Source of the DNA: Candidatus Rokuibacteriota bacterium
GTDB taxonomy: Bacteria > Methylomirabilota > Methylomirabilia > Rokubacteriales > CSP1-6
Reading direction: 5' to 3'
Length of the DNA stretch: 51,001 nt
NCBI GenBank assembly: GCA_003220475.1
Contig: QHSO01000003.1
Span: 1 to 51,001 of the forward strand
In this document: positions 33,601-44,276 of the stretch, piece after piece
How positions within the stretch are numbered: the first letter of the stretch is position 1
How the letters are laid out: every line of letters starts with the position of its first letter
Made by a program: the position numbers and the translations under genes
The notes under the pieces: model-generated
What the model saw: the letters and a program-made list of their open reading frames with translations, nothing else
Database searches by the model: none
Told to the model about the DNA's origin: nothing

Positions 33601-34791
33601 GTGCCGACGCTCGGCGTGGTCAACATCGGCGCCTTCGTCACCGGCGTCCTCTCGGCGCCGCGCGGCGACGCCGAGTCGCTGCTGGCCGAAGACGGACGCA
33701 TCACGGCGCTCGGGTCGGCCAGCCGGACCAACGCCGCACGCGCCGACGTCGTCATCGACTGCCGCGGCACCACGGTCATGCCTGGGCTCGTGGACTCGCA
33801 CTGCCACGTCGTCCTCGGCGACTACACGCCGCGGCAGAAGACCGTCGATTTCCTCGACTCCTATGTCCACGGCGGCATCACGTCGGTGGTGTCCGCGGGC
33901 GAGGGCGTGCACGCGCCCGGCCGTCCGCACGATGCAGCGGCCTCGAAGGCGCTCGCCATCGCGGCCGCGAAGTGCTTCGAGCACTTCCATCCCAACGGCA
34001 TGAAGGTCAACGCGGGCTCGGTCGTGCTGGAGCCGGGCTTGAGCGACGCGGACTTCGCGGAGATGACCAGGCACGGCGTGCGCCACGCCAAGTACGGCTT
34101 CGGCGCTTACACGCATCCGCGCGACGGCGAGCCCGACGTCCGCCGCGCGCAGAAGCACGGTCTGTGCGTGATGTCGCACAGCGGCGGCAACTCGATCCCG
34201 GGCTCGAGTCCGATCACGCATGACGTGTTGTTGCACCTGCGGCCCGATGTCTGCGGCCACGTCAACGGTGGCACCACCTCGCTCGATGAGGACGGGCTTC
34301 GCACGATCGTGCGCGAGACCGACATGGCGCTGCAGCTCGTGCAGGCGGGCAATCTCAAGTCCGCGCTCTTCATCTTGCGGCTCGCGCGCGAAGCCCGCGC
34401 GCTGTTGCGTGTGTGCGTCGCCAGCGACACGCCCACGGGTACGGGCGTGATGCCGATGGGCGTGCTCAAGAGCGTGTGCGAGCTGGCCTCGCTCGGCGAC
34501 CTCGCGCCGGAGACGGTGATCGCCCTCGCCACCGGCAACAACGCGCGCGCCTTTCGACTGGCCGCCGCCGCCACGCTCGTCATCGGCCAGCCCGCCGACC
34601 TCGTCGTGTGCGACGCGCCTGCCGCGTCGCTGGCGCCCGACGCGCTGCACGCGATCGCGCGGGGCGATATTCCGGGTATCTCCGCGGTCGTCATCGACGG
34701 CGAGGTCCGGGTGGGGCGCAGTCGCAATACGCCTCTGGCCAAGCGCCTCGCGTCGATCACCGGCGCCGCGGTGGCCGGCGGCGGGCACTGA
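33601..34791 (+). CDS. Enamidase-like amidohydrolase
   Basis: A 396-residue cyclic amidohydrolase, GTG start at 33601. Metal-site motif DSHCHV (63-68). From memory, stretches such as GDYTPRQKTVDFL, HGGITSVVSAG, GGNSIPGSS and ARGDIPGISAVVIDGE, and the ending SRNTPLAKR, closely parallel the Eubacterium barkeri enamidase. That enzyme hydrolyses 6-oxo-tetrahydronicotinate to 2-formylglutarate in nicotinate fermentation. The neighbouring molybdenum hydroxylase fits a ring hydroxylation before ring opening. The real substrate is unproven. Confidence 0.8.
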   Translation: MPTLGVVNIGAFVTGVLSAPRGDAESLLAEDGRITALGSASRTNAARADVVIDCRGTTVMPGLVDSHCHVVLGDYTPRQKTVDFLDSYVHGGITSVVSAGEGVHAPGRPHDAAASKALAIAAAKCFEHFHPNGMKVNAGSVVLEPGLSDADFAEMTRHGVRHAKYGFGAYTHPRDGEPDVRRAQKHGLCVMSHSGGNSIPGSSPITHDVLLHLRPDVCGHVNGGTTSLDEDGLRTIVRETDMALQLVQAGNLKSALFILRLAREARALLRVCVASDTPTGTGVMPMGVLKSVCELASLGDLAPETVIALATGNNARAFRLAAAATLVIGQPADLVVCDAPAASLAPDALHAIARGDIPGISAVVIDGEVRVGRSRNTPLAKRLASITGAAVAGGGH

Positions 34792-34847
34792 GCCGTCTTC
34801 CGGGCCGGCGGTTGAGCGGGACGCCGCGAGGTGAGTGGCGCGCGCGC

Positions 34848-34877
34848 TTGACACTGCGACGGACGGCTGACTAGAGT
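34848..34877 (+). promoter_or_regulatory. Sigma-70-type promoter of the molybdenum hydroxylase genes
   Basis: Perfect -35 TTGACA (34848-34853), 18-base spacer and -10 TAGAGT (34872-34877). Start near 34884, only about six bases before the ATG at 34890, so the message is nearly leaderless. The three subunit genes can thus be expressed apart from the enamidase-like gene. Confidence 0.65.
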
Positions 34878-34889
34878 GCGAGGCCGCTC

Positions 34890-37372
34890 ATGAGCGATCG
34901 CTGGATCGGCAAGTCGGTCAAGCGCGTCGAGGATTTCCGTCTCCTCACCGGACGCGGAACGTACATCGACGATCATCCGCCGATCGGCAACATCCACCAC
35001 GCGGCGATCGTGCGCTCGCGCCACCCGCACGCGCGCATCCTCGGGTACGACGTGTCGAAGGCGCGCGCGGCCGAGGGCGTGGTCGGCGTGATCACCGGCG
35101 ACGATGTCGCGCGGGAGACGAAGCCGTTCGCGGTCGGCGTCACGACGCCCGTGCACTATTACTGCGCGGCCACCGACAAGGTGCGGTTCGTCGGCGAGCC
35201 GGTGGCGGTCGTCGTGGCGCGCGATCGATACCTGGCCGAGGACGCGGCGGAGCTGGTCGACGTCGAGTATGAACCGCTGCCCGCCGTCGTCGATCCGGAG
35301 AAAGCGCTCCAGCCCGATGCGCCGGTGCTGCACGACAAGGTCGGCACGAACCTCGCCGGTCATCGACGGCTCGTGTACGGGGATCCTGAGCGCGCGTTCC
35401 GCGAGGCCGACGTCGTGCTGCGCGAGCGCTTCCGCTTTCCGAAATACGGCTCCACACCGATCGAGACGTACGGGATCATCGCGCGCTGGGAGCCCGATGG
35501 TATTTGCACCGTCTGGTCCAACTTCATGGGGCCGTTCATCATGCATCCGCTCACCGCGAGGGTGCTCGGGCTGCCCGAGAACAAGCTGCGCTTCATCGTG
35601 CCGACGGACATCGGCGGCTCGTTCGGCATCAAGTCGAGCATCTATCCCTACATCGCGCTGATCGCGCTGGCCGCGAAGCACGCGGGCGTGCCGGTGAAGT
35701 GGATCGAGGACCGCCGGGAGCACCTGCTCGCGTCGTCGAGCGGCACGGATCGCGTCGCCTACCGCGAGCTGGCGGCGAAGAGGGACGGCACCGTCGTCGG
35801 GATGCGCTTCAAGTGGCTCGACAACGTCGGCGGCTACATCCGCAGCCCCGAGCCTGGATGCTCGTTCCGTCCAACGGGCAACTTCGTCGGCCCATACGCC
35901 TTCCAGCACCTCGAGGTCGACGCGTCCGTGGTGATGACGAACAAGAGCCTCACCGGGCCCAACCGCGGCTATGCGTGCGGCCATCTCTACTTCGAAACCG
36001 AGGGGATGATGGACCGCCTGGCCGACGAGCTTGGTCTCGACCCCATCGAGATCCGCCGGCGAAATCTGATAGCGCCGGAGCAGATGCCGTACCGCACGCC
36101 GACCGGCGGCTACTACGACAGCGGCGACTATCCCGCCGCGCTGGACAAAGCCGTGCAGGTCGCCGACTACGCGGACTTGCGACGCCAGCAGGCCAGGGCG
36201 CGCGCGAACGGCCGATGGTTCGGTATCGGGGTCGCGCTGGCCGTCGATCCGTCGGTCTCGAACATGGGGTACGTGGCCACCGCGCTCGACCCGGAGTTCC
36301 GCGCGAAGCCCGAATACTTGCCGAAGTCGGGCGCGGTGGATGCGGCCACGGTGAAGATCGATCCGCTCGGACGCGTGACGACCATCCTCGGCACGACGCC
36401 GCAGGGGCAGGGGCACCAGACGGTCGTCGCGCAGATCGTCGCCGACGAGCTGGGGCTCACGCCCGACGACATCACGGTCGTCGACGAGATGGACACCTTC
36501 ACGCGCATCTGGTCCATCTCCTCCGGCACGTACTCGAGCCGCTTCGGCTCCGTCGGCACCAGCGCGGTCGCGCTGGCCGCGCGCAAGCTCCGCGCGAAGC
36601 TCGTGGACTACGCGGCGCATCTCATGGAGCGTCCGGCGGCCGACCTCGAGTTCCGCGACGGCGCCGTGCGGCCGCGCAGCGGCAAGGGGCCGTCGTATTC
36701 CGTGAAGGATCTCGCGGGCCGCGCGCACTGGAACACCGAGTCGCTGCCCGACGGCATGGAGCCCGGGCTGCAGGCGACTGCGGTCTTCGGCTTCGGCGTG
36801 AGCCGCGCCGTCGACGCCGAGGATCGCGTGAACTCGTCGAACACCTACGGCTTCATCGCGGAGATCATGGCCGTCGAGGTCGATCGGCGGACGGCCGCCA
36901 TCACGATCCTCAAGTATGTGACCGTCCACGATGCCGGCACCATCATCAATCCGATGATCGCCGAGGGTCAGATCTACGGCGGCGCGCTGCACGGCCTCGG
37001 CGGCGCGCTGTACGAGGAGCTGAAGTACGACGACGACGGCCAGTTCCTCACGGGCACGTTCATGGATTACCTCGTGCCGACGGCGACCGAGGCGCCGGCG
37101 GAGATCGAGATCGCTCACATCGTGTCGCCGTCGCCACTCACGCCGCTCGGCTCCAAGGGCCTCGGCGAGTCGTCGTCGATGACCGTGCCCGCCGTCATCG
37201 CCAACGCGGTCAGCGACGCGCTCCGCCCGCTCGGCATCCGCATCACCGAGCTCCCGATGACGCCGAGCAACCTCTGGGAAATGATCCGCCAAGCTGGAGA
37301 TCGCGGAGCGGAGCCACGCGCCTCTCGTGCAGGCCACCCGCGGCCCGAGCCGGACTCCCGGCACTCGTTACA

Positions 37373-37376
<4 letters not shown>
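34890..37376 (+). CDS. Molybdenum hydroxylase large (Mo-cofactor) subunit, xanthine dehydrogenase family
   Basis: An 828-residue molybdopterin-cytosine-dinucleotide-binding subunit. N-terminal aldehyde-oxidase a/b hammerhead (SVKRVEDFRLLTGRGTYIDD ... DKVRFVGEPVAVVVA) then Mo-binding domains with DIGGSFGIK, GPNRGYACGHLYFETE, TPQGQGHQT and the catalytic Glu in GSKGLGES. The AYRCSFR loop of true CO dehydrogenase is absent, so this is not CoxL. Members hydroxylate aromatic N-heterocycles or aldehydes using water. The C-terminal 25 residues are polar and overlap the next gene by four bases (GTGA). Confidence 0.9.
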
Positions 37377-38229
<853 letters not shown>

Positions 38230-38233
<4 letters not shown>

Positions 38234-38709
38234 CCGCCGCGACGGTAAGGCTCACGGTGAACGGCGCGGCACGCGAGGGCCGCTGCGAGCCGCGCAAGCT
38301 GCTCGTCGACTTTTTGCGCGAGGATCTCGGTCTCACCGGCACGCACGTCGGCTGCGAGCACGGCATCTGCGGCGCCTGCACCGTGCTGATCAACGGGGAC
38401 GCGGCGCGCTCGTGCCTGATGCTGGCCGTCCAGGCCGACGGCGCGGAGATCACGACGGTCGAAGGACTGATGCGCGACGGCAGGCTCCATCCGCTGCAGG
38501 AGGCGTTTCGCGAGCACCATGGGCTGCAGTGCGGGTTCTGCACGCCCGGTATGCTGCTCACGGCCCTCGACCTGCTGCGCACGAATCCCTCGCCCAGCGA
38601 ACAGGAGGTGCGCGAGGGGATCTCGGCGGTGCTCTGCCGCTGCACGGGCTATCACGGAATCGTGAAGGCCGTGCGCGCGGCCGCGGTCACGCTCGCGCCG
38701 TCGCGCTAG
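38230..38709 (+). CDS. Molybdenum hydroxylase small (2x[2Fe-2S]) subunit
   Basis: A 159-residue subunit with the plant-ferredoxin-type cluster motif GCEHGICGACTV plus a distal Cys in RSCLM, and the helical C-terminal cluster motif QCGFCTPGML ... CRCTGYHGIV. Both clusters have complete ligand sets. It links the Mo site to FAD. Confidence 0.95.
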
Positions 38710-38713
38710 CGGC

Positions 38714-41674
38714 TCAGCGCTCGCGCACGCGCGCGACGGCCTCCTGCAGCGCCTCGACGGTCACCGGCTTTTCGACGACGAAGTCCACCATCGCGCGCCG
38801 GGCGTCGTCGACGTCCGTGGTGTCGCCCCAGCCGGTGATGAGGCCGACGGGGACGTGCGGACGGCGCGCTTTCACGCCGGCGGCGACGTCCCAACCGGTG
38901 CCGCCCGGCATGACGAGATCCGTGAGGACGAGGTCGAGGTCGGGCTCGGCGTCGAGCCGCTCGAGCGCCTCGTCGGCGCCGGTGGCCGTCAGCACCGTGT
39001 GGCCGTGCGAGGCGAGCATCTCGGCGAGCGCCTCCCGCACTTCGTCCTCGTCGTCCACGAGCAGCATCCGCAGCGCGCCCGCCCGCGGCCCCGTTGCGGA
39101 TCCCGCCGCCGGCGACGTCGCACCTGCTCGCGGCAACATCAGCGTGACGGTGGTGCCGCGCCCTTCGCGGCTATCGAGCGTCAGCTCACCGCCGTGGCTG
39201 CGCACGATGCCGTAGGCGACGCTGAGGCCCAGGCCGGTCGCCTTCACACCCTTCGTCGTGAAGAACGGCTCGTGCGCCTTGAGGCGGACGTGCTCTGACA
39301 TGCCGGTGCCGGTGTCGGCCACGACGAGGACCGCGCGGTCGCCGTCCGTTCGCGTCTCGACGGTGAGGCGGCCGCCCTTCGGCATCGCGTCCACGGCGTT
39401 GAGCACGAGATTGGTGACGGCCTCGCGCAGCGCGGCCGCATCGCCCTCGATCGTGGTCGCGCCCGCGAGGCGCTGTTCCACGTCGATGCTCACCCCGCGC
39501 GCGCGGGCGCTGTCCTGCCAGTGGCCACGGGTGAGCCCGAGCGCGTCGCCGGCCACGTCTTCGAGGGTGAGGGTGCGCAGCTGGCCGACCTGGTGGGTGC
39601 GCGAGAACTGCTGCAGCCGGCGCACGACCTCGGCGCCGTCCTTGGCCGCCTTCTCGATGATCGCGAGCGGTCGGCGCAGCCGGTCGTCCTCGACGTTGCG
39701 CAGCAGCAGCTGCACGCGCCCGACCACGATCGTCAGCAGATTGTTGAGATGATGCGCGGCGCCGCCGGCCAGCTCGCCGAGCGCGCGCAGGGTCTCGCCG
39801 CGCACCAGCTTTTGCTGCATGGCCCGCAGGTCGGCGAGCGCCTGCTGCGCTTCGTCGTAGAGCCGCGCGTTGTCGAGCGCGATGCCGGCCAGATCGGCGA
39901 ACGAGGCGAGGTAGTCGAGCTCCGGCGGCGAATAGCGGCGCGGCATCGTCGTGTTGAACGTCAGCACGCCGAGGACGCGCTCACGGCTGCGGATCGGCAG
40001 GCCGAGATAGGTCACGATGCCCGCCTCACGGTCGCGCTGCGCGAGGTTGTTCTGCGGGTCGTTCGCGGTGTCCGAGACGAACAGCGGCTCGCCGGTGACC
40101 GCCACCCGGCCCGAATAGCTCGAGCCGAGCGGCACCGCGAAATCGGCGGGCACCGGACTGCCGGTGATGGCGCCGAGCCGCAGCGTGCGCGTCTGCGAAT
40201 CGACGACGAGCACCTTCACGTGCGGCGTGCCCGCGATGCCGGCCGCTTCGTGCGCGATCTGCTGCAGCGTGGCGTCGCGGTCGAGGCCGGCCATGACCGT
40301 GCGTGCGGCGCGCAGCAGCGCGCCCAGCTCGTCGGCGCGCCGAAGGGCCGCGGTGTGCACGCGCGCGCGATCGAGCGCGACGGCGGCCTGTTGCGCCAAC
40401 CCGGTGAGCAATCGCACCTCGCGCTCGTCGTACGCGTGCACGTCGTCCCAGGCCGCGGCGATCACGCCGACGAGCGTGTCCTTGGACACGAGCGGCACGG
40501 CGAGGACGGCGCGGATGCCCTGCCGGCGGACGGCGTCGCGCAGCACATCGTCGCCAACGCGATCGGTGGCGTAGCCCGGCGGCTCGTGCTCGCGCCAGTC
40601 GGGCGTGAAGAACGGCGCGCGGCGGAGTGCGGCGGCGCCGACGGCGCCCTGACCGGGCTTCAGCGTGAGCAGATGCTCGATCGGCACGCCACGGCTCGCG
40701 CGCGGCACGAGCTGCTGGGCGCCGTCGAGCTCGAAGACGCCGCACCGCTGCGCGCCGATGAGCGAGCGCGCCGAGTCGGCGACCGTCTCGAGCACGGTCG
40801 GCAGCTCGAGCGTCGACGTCAGCGTGGCCGTGACGTCGTGCAGCGCCGCGAGCTCGCCGGCGTGCGCCTCCGCCTGGCGGACGAGCCGCGCGTTTTCGGC
40901 GGCCAGCGCGATCTGCCCCGCGATCGCCGTGGCCAGCTCCACGATCGTCGGCGCCCACTCGCCTCCATCGCGCCGCACGAGGCGCAGCGAGCCGATGGCC
41001 GCGTACTCGCGCCCGATGGGCACCACCAGCTCGGCGCCGCCCTCGGGCACGGCCGATGGCGACGGCGCGGGGGCGTCCGCAACGTGGATCTCGCAGCACT
41101 CCGCACCGAGCGCGGCCGCCGTGCGGTGGGCGATCTCACCGAGCGCCGCCGGCAGATCGGACGTCGAGGCCAGCGTCTGCGTCACCGCGAGCAGTATCTC
41201 CGCGCGCTCGACGTGCTCGCGCTCTTCGGCGAAGCGCAGCGCGGCGTGGATGGCCGGCCCGCCGGCCGCGGCGATTTCGCGCGCGGCGGCGAGATGGCGC
41301 GCGGTGAACGGCCGGCGGCGTCGAAAGGCCGCGAGCAGACCCAGTCGAATGCCGCCCGCCGCGAGCGGTACCACCAACACCGATCGGATCGATTCCTCGC
41401 GCAGCCATGCGCGTCCCGGCGGTAACGACGCGGGGACGATGCCGAGCGACGGCACTCGCCGCGGCGTGAGCCAGTCGGCGAGGCGGCCGAAGGGACGATG
41501 CGCGAGCGTGCGCGCGGTGGACGGCCGTGCGAAGCCGAGCGCGGCGTGCAGCGCGAGCTCGCTGCCGTCGAGCCCGAGCAGCCACACGGCGACGGCATCG
41601 GCCGACACCCGGGCCTTGCCATCGCCGGCAAGACGGCGCACGACCAGGTCGAGATCGAGAGTGTCCGGGGCCAT
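38714..41674 (-). CDS. Multi-GAF hybrid sensor histidine kinase with C-terminal receiver
   Basis: A 986-residue soluble kinase with no membrane segment. Three to four GAF-like domains occupy about 1-600, followed by a HisKA-type helix pair, an HATPase domain (NLVLNAVDAMPKGG, ADTGTGMSE, GLGLSVAYGIV) and a receiver (about 865-985) with intact Asp in LTDLVMPGG and Lys in VEKP. In the H box, GGAAHHLNNLL, the acidic residue normally right after the phosphoacceptor His is itself His. No partner regulator is adjacent; it converges on the molybdenum hydroxylase genes, four bases away. Confidence 0.9.
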   Translation of the reverse strand: MAPDTLDLDLVVRRLAGDGKARVSADAVAVWLLGLDGSELALHAALGFARPSTARTLAHRPFGRLADWLTPRRVPSLGIVPASLPPGRAWLREESIRSVLVVPLAAGGIRLGLLAAFRRRRPFTARHLAAAREIAAAGGPAIHAALRFAEEREHVERAEILLAVTQTLASTSDLPAALGEIAHRTAAALGAECCEIHVADAPAPSPSAVPEGGAELVVPIGREYAAIGSLRLVRRDGGEWAPTIVELATAIAGQIALAAENARLVRQAEAHAGELAALHDVTATLTSTLELPTVLETVADSARSLIGAQRCGVFELDGAQQLVPRASRGVPIEHLLTLKPGQGAVGAAALRRAPFFTPDWREHEPPGYATDRVGDDVLRDAVRRQGIRAVLAVPLVSKDTLVGVIAAAWDDVHAYDEREVRLLTGLAQQAAVALDRARVHTAALRRADELGALLRAARTVMAGLDRDATLQQIAHEAAGIAGTPHVKVLVVDSQTRTLRLGAITGSPVPADFAVPLGSSYSGRVAVTGEPLFVSDTANDPQNNLAQRDREAGIVTYLGLPIRSRERVLGVLTFNTTMPRRYSPPELDYLASFADLAGIALDNARLYDEAQQALADLRAMQQKLVRGETLRALGELAGGAAHHLNNLLTIVVGRVQLLLRNVEDDRLRRPLAIIEKAAKDGAEVVRRLQQFSRTHQVGQLRTLTLEDVAGDALGLTRGHWQDSARARGVSIDVEQRLAGATTIEGDAAALREAVTNLVLNAVDAMPKGGRLTVETRTDGDRAVLVVADTGTGMSEHVRLKAHEPFFTTKGVKATGLGLSVAYGIVRSHGGELTLDSREGRGTTVTLMLPRAGATSPAAGSATGPRAGALRMLLVDDEDEVREALAEMLASHGHTVLTATGADEALERLDAEPDLDLVLTDLVMPGGTGWDVAAGVKARRPHVPVGLITGWGDTTDVDDARRAMVDFVVEKPVTVEALQEAVARVRER

Positions 41675-41693
41675 GCCGCCGCCCCCGACTATA

Positions 41694-42080
41694 TCAGGGC
41701 TGGCGCGGACCGAAGCCGATGGCGGGACGGTCCTTCACGACAATCGGGCGAAAGCGGACGGGCATCCCGATCGCCAGTGAGTCGAGGGGGACGTCGACGA
41801 CGCGGCCCAGCAGCGATACGCCCTCACGCAGGCGCACGGCCGCGATCGCATAGGGCGCCTCGTCGGCGTGTCCGCGCGGCGCGACCCGGATGACGGTGAA
41901 GCTGGCGATCGTGCCCTCGCCGGAAAGCGGCACGGGCTCCCAGCGGCGCGCGCCGCACTCGGGGCACAGCTCCTTCGGCGGCACGGCGAGCGCGCCGCAG
42001 CCGCCGCAGCGGATCGCCGTCAACCTGCCCTCGCGCGCAGCCGCGAAGAAGCGGCCGAGGGTGACCGTCGACTCAGTCAC
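41694..42080 (-). CDS. DUF35 / OB-fold zinc-ribbon acyl-CoA-associated protein
   Basis: A 128-residue protein: an N-terminal helix, a zinc ribbon with CGGC (about 26-29) and CPEC (about 40-43), then an OB fold (GEGTIASFTVIRVAPRG). Such proteins partner SCP-x-type thiolases and related enzymes acting on acyl-CoAs. GTG start at 42080 overlaps the thiolase stop by eight bases, so the two are co-translated. Confidence 0.88.
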   Translation of the reverse strand: MTESTVTLGRFFAAAREGRLTAIRCGGCGALAVPPKELCPECGARRWEPVPLSGEGTIASFTVIRVAPRGHADEAPYAIAAVRLREGVSLLGRVVDVPLDSLAIGMPVRFRPIVVKDRPAIGFGPRQP

Positions 42081-43227
42081 GGCCGAAGAGACTGACGAGC
42101 ACGGTCGCGGTGTTGCCGCCGAGCGTGTGCGTGAGGCCGCGCCGCGCACCCTCGACCTGGCGAGCGCCGGCCTCGCCGCGCAGCTGCGTGACGACCTCGC
42201 AGATCTGCGCGGCCCCCGTCGCCCCGATCGGGTGTCCCTTGGCCTTCAGCCCGCCCGAGGGATTCACAGGAATCTTGCCGCCGAGACTCGTCCATCCTTT
42301 CTCCGCGGCGATCCCGCCGGCGCCCGGCTCGAACAGGCCGAGGCCTTCGGTGGCGACGATCTCGGCGATCGTGAAGCAGTCGTGCAGCTCGACGACGTCG
42401 ACATCTTGAGGTCCGATGCCCGCCTGACGGTACGCCGCCGCCGCCGCACGCTCGGTGGCGGGCACGCGCGAGAGATCGCGCTTGTCGCCGAGCAGCATCC
42501 AGTCGGAGGCGGCCGCCGAGGCGAGGACCCAGATCGGCCGGCGGGCCGTGCGTGCGACGTCTTCCGATGCCAGCACCAGCGCGGCGCCGCCGTCGCTGAA
42601 CGGACAGCAATCGTAGAGCTTGAGCGGATCGGCGACCTTCGGCGAGCTCAGCACGGTCTCGAGCGTGATCTCCTTGCGGAACTGCGCCTTCGGATTCAGG
42701 ACCCCGTGGCGGTGATTCTTCACGGCCACTGCCGCCATCTGCTCCTCGGTGGTGCCGTGCTTGTGCATGTGGGCGCGGGCCACGAGCGCGAAGACGCCGG
42801 GGAACGTCAGGCCGAGCGTCTGCTCCCACGAGGCGTCCGAGGCGTACGCGAAGTACTCCGTCGAGTCGGCGGTCGGCACGTTCAGCACGCGCTCGGCGCC
42901 GCCCACCAGCACGACGTCGGAGGCCCCGGAGGCGACCTCCATGACCGCGTGGCGAAACGCCGCGTGCGACGAGGCGCACGCCGTCTCGAAGCGTGTGGTC
43001 GGCACGGTCGGGATGCCGAGCACCGAGGCGGCCTGCGGCCCGGTGTGCAGCTGTTTCTCCGTTTCCCCGCCGACGACGTTGCCGTAGTAGAGCGCCTGCA
43101 CGCGGCTGGCCGGCATCTCCGCGTCGGCCAGCGCGTCGGCCGCCGCCTCGGCGAACAGCTCGGCCGACGTGCGCTCGTGCCGACCGAACTTCGTGACACC
43201 GACTCCGATCACCGCCACTCGACGCAT
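42073..43227 (-). CDS. SCP-x-type thiolase (lipid-transfer-protein thiolase)
   Basis: A 384-residue thiolase-fold protein. The nucleophile Cys is in TACASSHAAFRHAV. The C-terminal HDCFTIAEI, NPSGGLKAKGHPIGATG and LGGNTATVLV blocks are present. The last regions match the non-decarboxylating SCP-x/acetyl-CoA acetyltransferase branch that works with DUF35 proteins, for example in side-chain degradation of sterols or branched acids. ATG 43227 has GGAGG six bases upstream. Confidence 0.9.
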   Translation of the reverse strand: MRRVAVIGVGVTKFGRHERTSAELFAEAAADALADAEMPASRVQALYYGNVVGGETEKQLHTGPQAASVLGIPTVPTTRFETACASSHAAFRHAVMEVASGASDVVLVGGAERVLNVPTADSTEYFAYASDASWEQTLGLTFPGVFALVARAHMHKHGTTEEQMAAVAVKNHRHGVLNPKAQFRKEITLETVLSSPKVADPLKLYDCCPFSDGGAALVLASEDVARTARRPIWVLASAAASDWMLLGDKRDLSRVPATERAAAAAYRQAGIGPQDVDVVELHDCFTIAEIVATEGLGLFEPGAGGIAAEKGWTSLGGKIPVNPSGGLKAKGHPIGATGAAQICEVVTQLRGEAGARQVEGARRGLTHTLGGNTATVLVSLFGRD

Positions 43228-43276
43228 GCACGCCTCCGTACGAATCGACTGCTCGCTTGTAATGATAACAGGCAAC

Positions 43277-43282
43277 TAGAAT
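43277..43282 (+). promoter_or_regulatory. -10 element close to the oxidoreductase start
   Basis: TAGAAT, then eight bases and ATG 43291, inside CTAGAATACGAGG, which nearly repeats the sequence before the DNA ligase (CTAGAATACAAGG). The surrounding 63-base divergent gap is AT-rich (TTGTAATGATAA) and also serves the thiolase gene. Confidence 0.45.
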
Positions 43283-43290
43283 ACGAGGCG

Positions 43291-44259
43291 ATGGCGCTGG
43301 TCGTGCTCGGCTGTGGCTGGATCGCGCGACGTCACGCGAGGGCCGCGCGGCGGCTGCGGCTGCCGGTGATCTTCGCGAGCCGCGACGTCGCCCGCGCGCG
43401 CGCCTACGCGCGCGAGTTCGGCGGCGTGGGCGCGTACGGCGACTACGACAACGCGCTGCGCGACCCTCGCGCGCGCGCGGCGGTCGTCTGCACCCCTCAC
43501 GATCGCCACCTCGACGACGTGCTGCAGGCCCTCGCCGCCGGCCGCCACGTGCTCGTCGAGAAGCCGCTCGCACGTACGCTCGACGAGGCCGACCGGATGA
43601 TCGACGCTGCGGCGCGCGCCGGCCGCGTGCTGATGACCGCCGAGAATTTTCGCTTCATGCCCGCCTTCCGCTGGGTACGATGCGCGCTCGACGCACGCCT
43701 GCTGGGCGAGCCGCGCGAGCTGCATCTGATCGCGCGCGGCTGGCGACGGCACGCGGGCTGGCGCCTCACGTCCGACGCGGGCGGTGGCGCTCTGATCGAC
43801 GGCGGTATCCACTACGTGCACGCGCTACGCTGGTGGGGCGGCGAGGTGCGGCGCGTGTTCGCGCTGCGTCCGCCGCAGACACTCGGCGACATGGCCGGCG
43901 AGGACGCCGTCGACGTCCTCGCCGAGTGCGACGGCGGTGCCATCGGCGTCCTCGCCAATTCTCTTGCCGCGCCCGGCGTTTCACGGTTTCAATGGTCATC
44001 GGTGACTGGGACGCGCGCGACGTGCTTCGTCGACAACCGCGGACGCTGGGTCCTCATCCGGGGCCGCGACGGCGTTCGGGCGCGCCTCTTCTGGCGCGAC
44101 ACACGAGGCCACGAGGCGATGCTGCGCGCGTTCGGCGAGGCGATGACGAGCGGGCGCGTGCGCGAGATGGACGGCGCCGAGGGGCGCCGCGATCTGGCGG
44201 TGGTGCTGGCCGCCTATCGCTCGCTGGCCGAGGGCGCGCCGGTGAACCCCGCGTGCTGA
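43291..44259 (+). CDS. Gfo/Idh/MocA-family oxidoreductase
   Basis: A 322-residue NAD(P)-dependent dehydrogenase. Rossmann start LVVLGCGWIARRHARAA, the EKPLARTLDEAD motif (catalytic Lys in EKP) near 90, then the C-terminal beta-sheet domain with DGGIHYVHALRWWGG, supplying the active-site Asp and His. Likely substrates are sugars or cyclitols; none can be assigned. It leads a plus-strand trio with the anchored repeat protein and the acyl-CoA ligase. Confidence 0.88.
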   Translation: MALVVLGCGWIARRHARAARRLRLPVIFASRDVARARAYAREFGGVGAYGDYDNALRDPRARAAVVCTPHDRHLDDVLQALAAGRHVLVEKPLARTLDEADRMIDAAARAGRVLMTAENFRFMPAFRWVRCALDARLLGEPRELHLIARGWRRHAGWRLTSDAGGGALIDGGIHYVHALRWWGGEVRRVFALRPPQTLGDMAGEDAVDVLAECDGGAIGVLANSLAAPGVSRFQWSSVTGTRATCFVDNRGRWVLIRGRDGVRARLFWRDTRGHEAMLRAFGEAMTSGRVREMDGAEGRRDLAVVLAAYRSLAEGAPVNPAC

Positions 44260-44276
44260 CCGAAGAGACGCTGATC

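Noticed and set aside
31540-34854. Minus-strand open frame of about 1,100 codons
   Set aside because: It is antisense to the HpaB-like and enamidase-like genes and Arg/His-rich, a high-GC shadow. Only its end (31540-32103) is a real gene.
34107-37364. Minus-strand open frame of about 1,085 codons
   Set aside because: Mirror of the molybdenum hydroxylase large subunit, with no recognisable domain.
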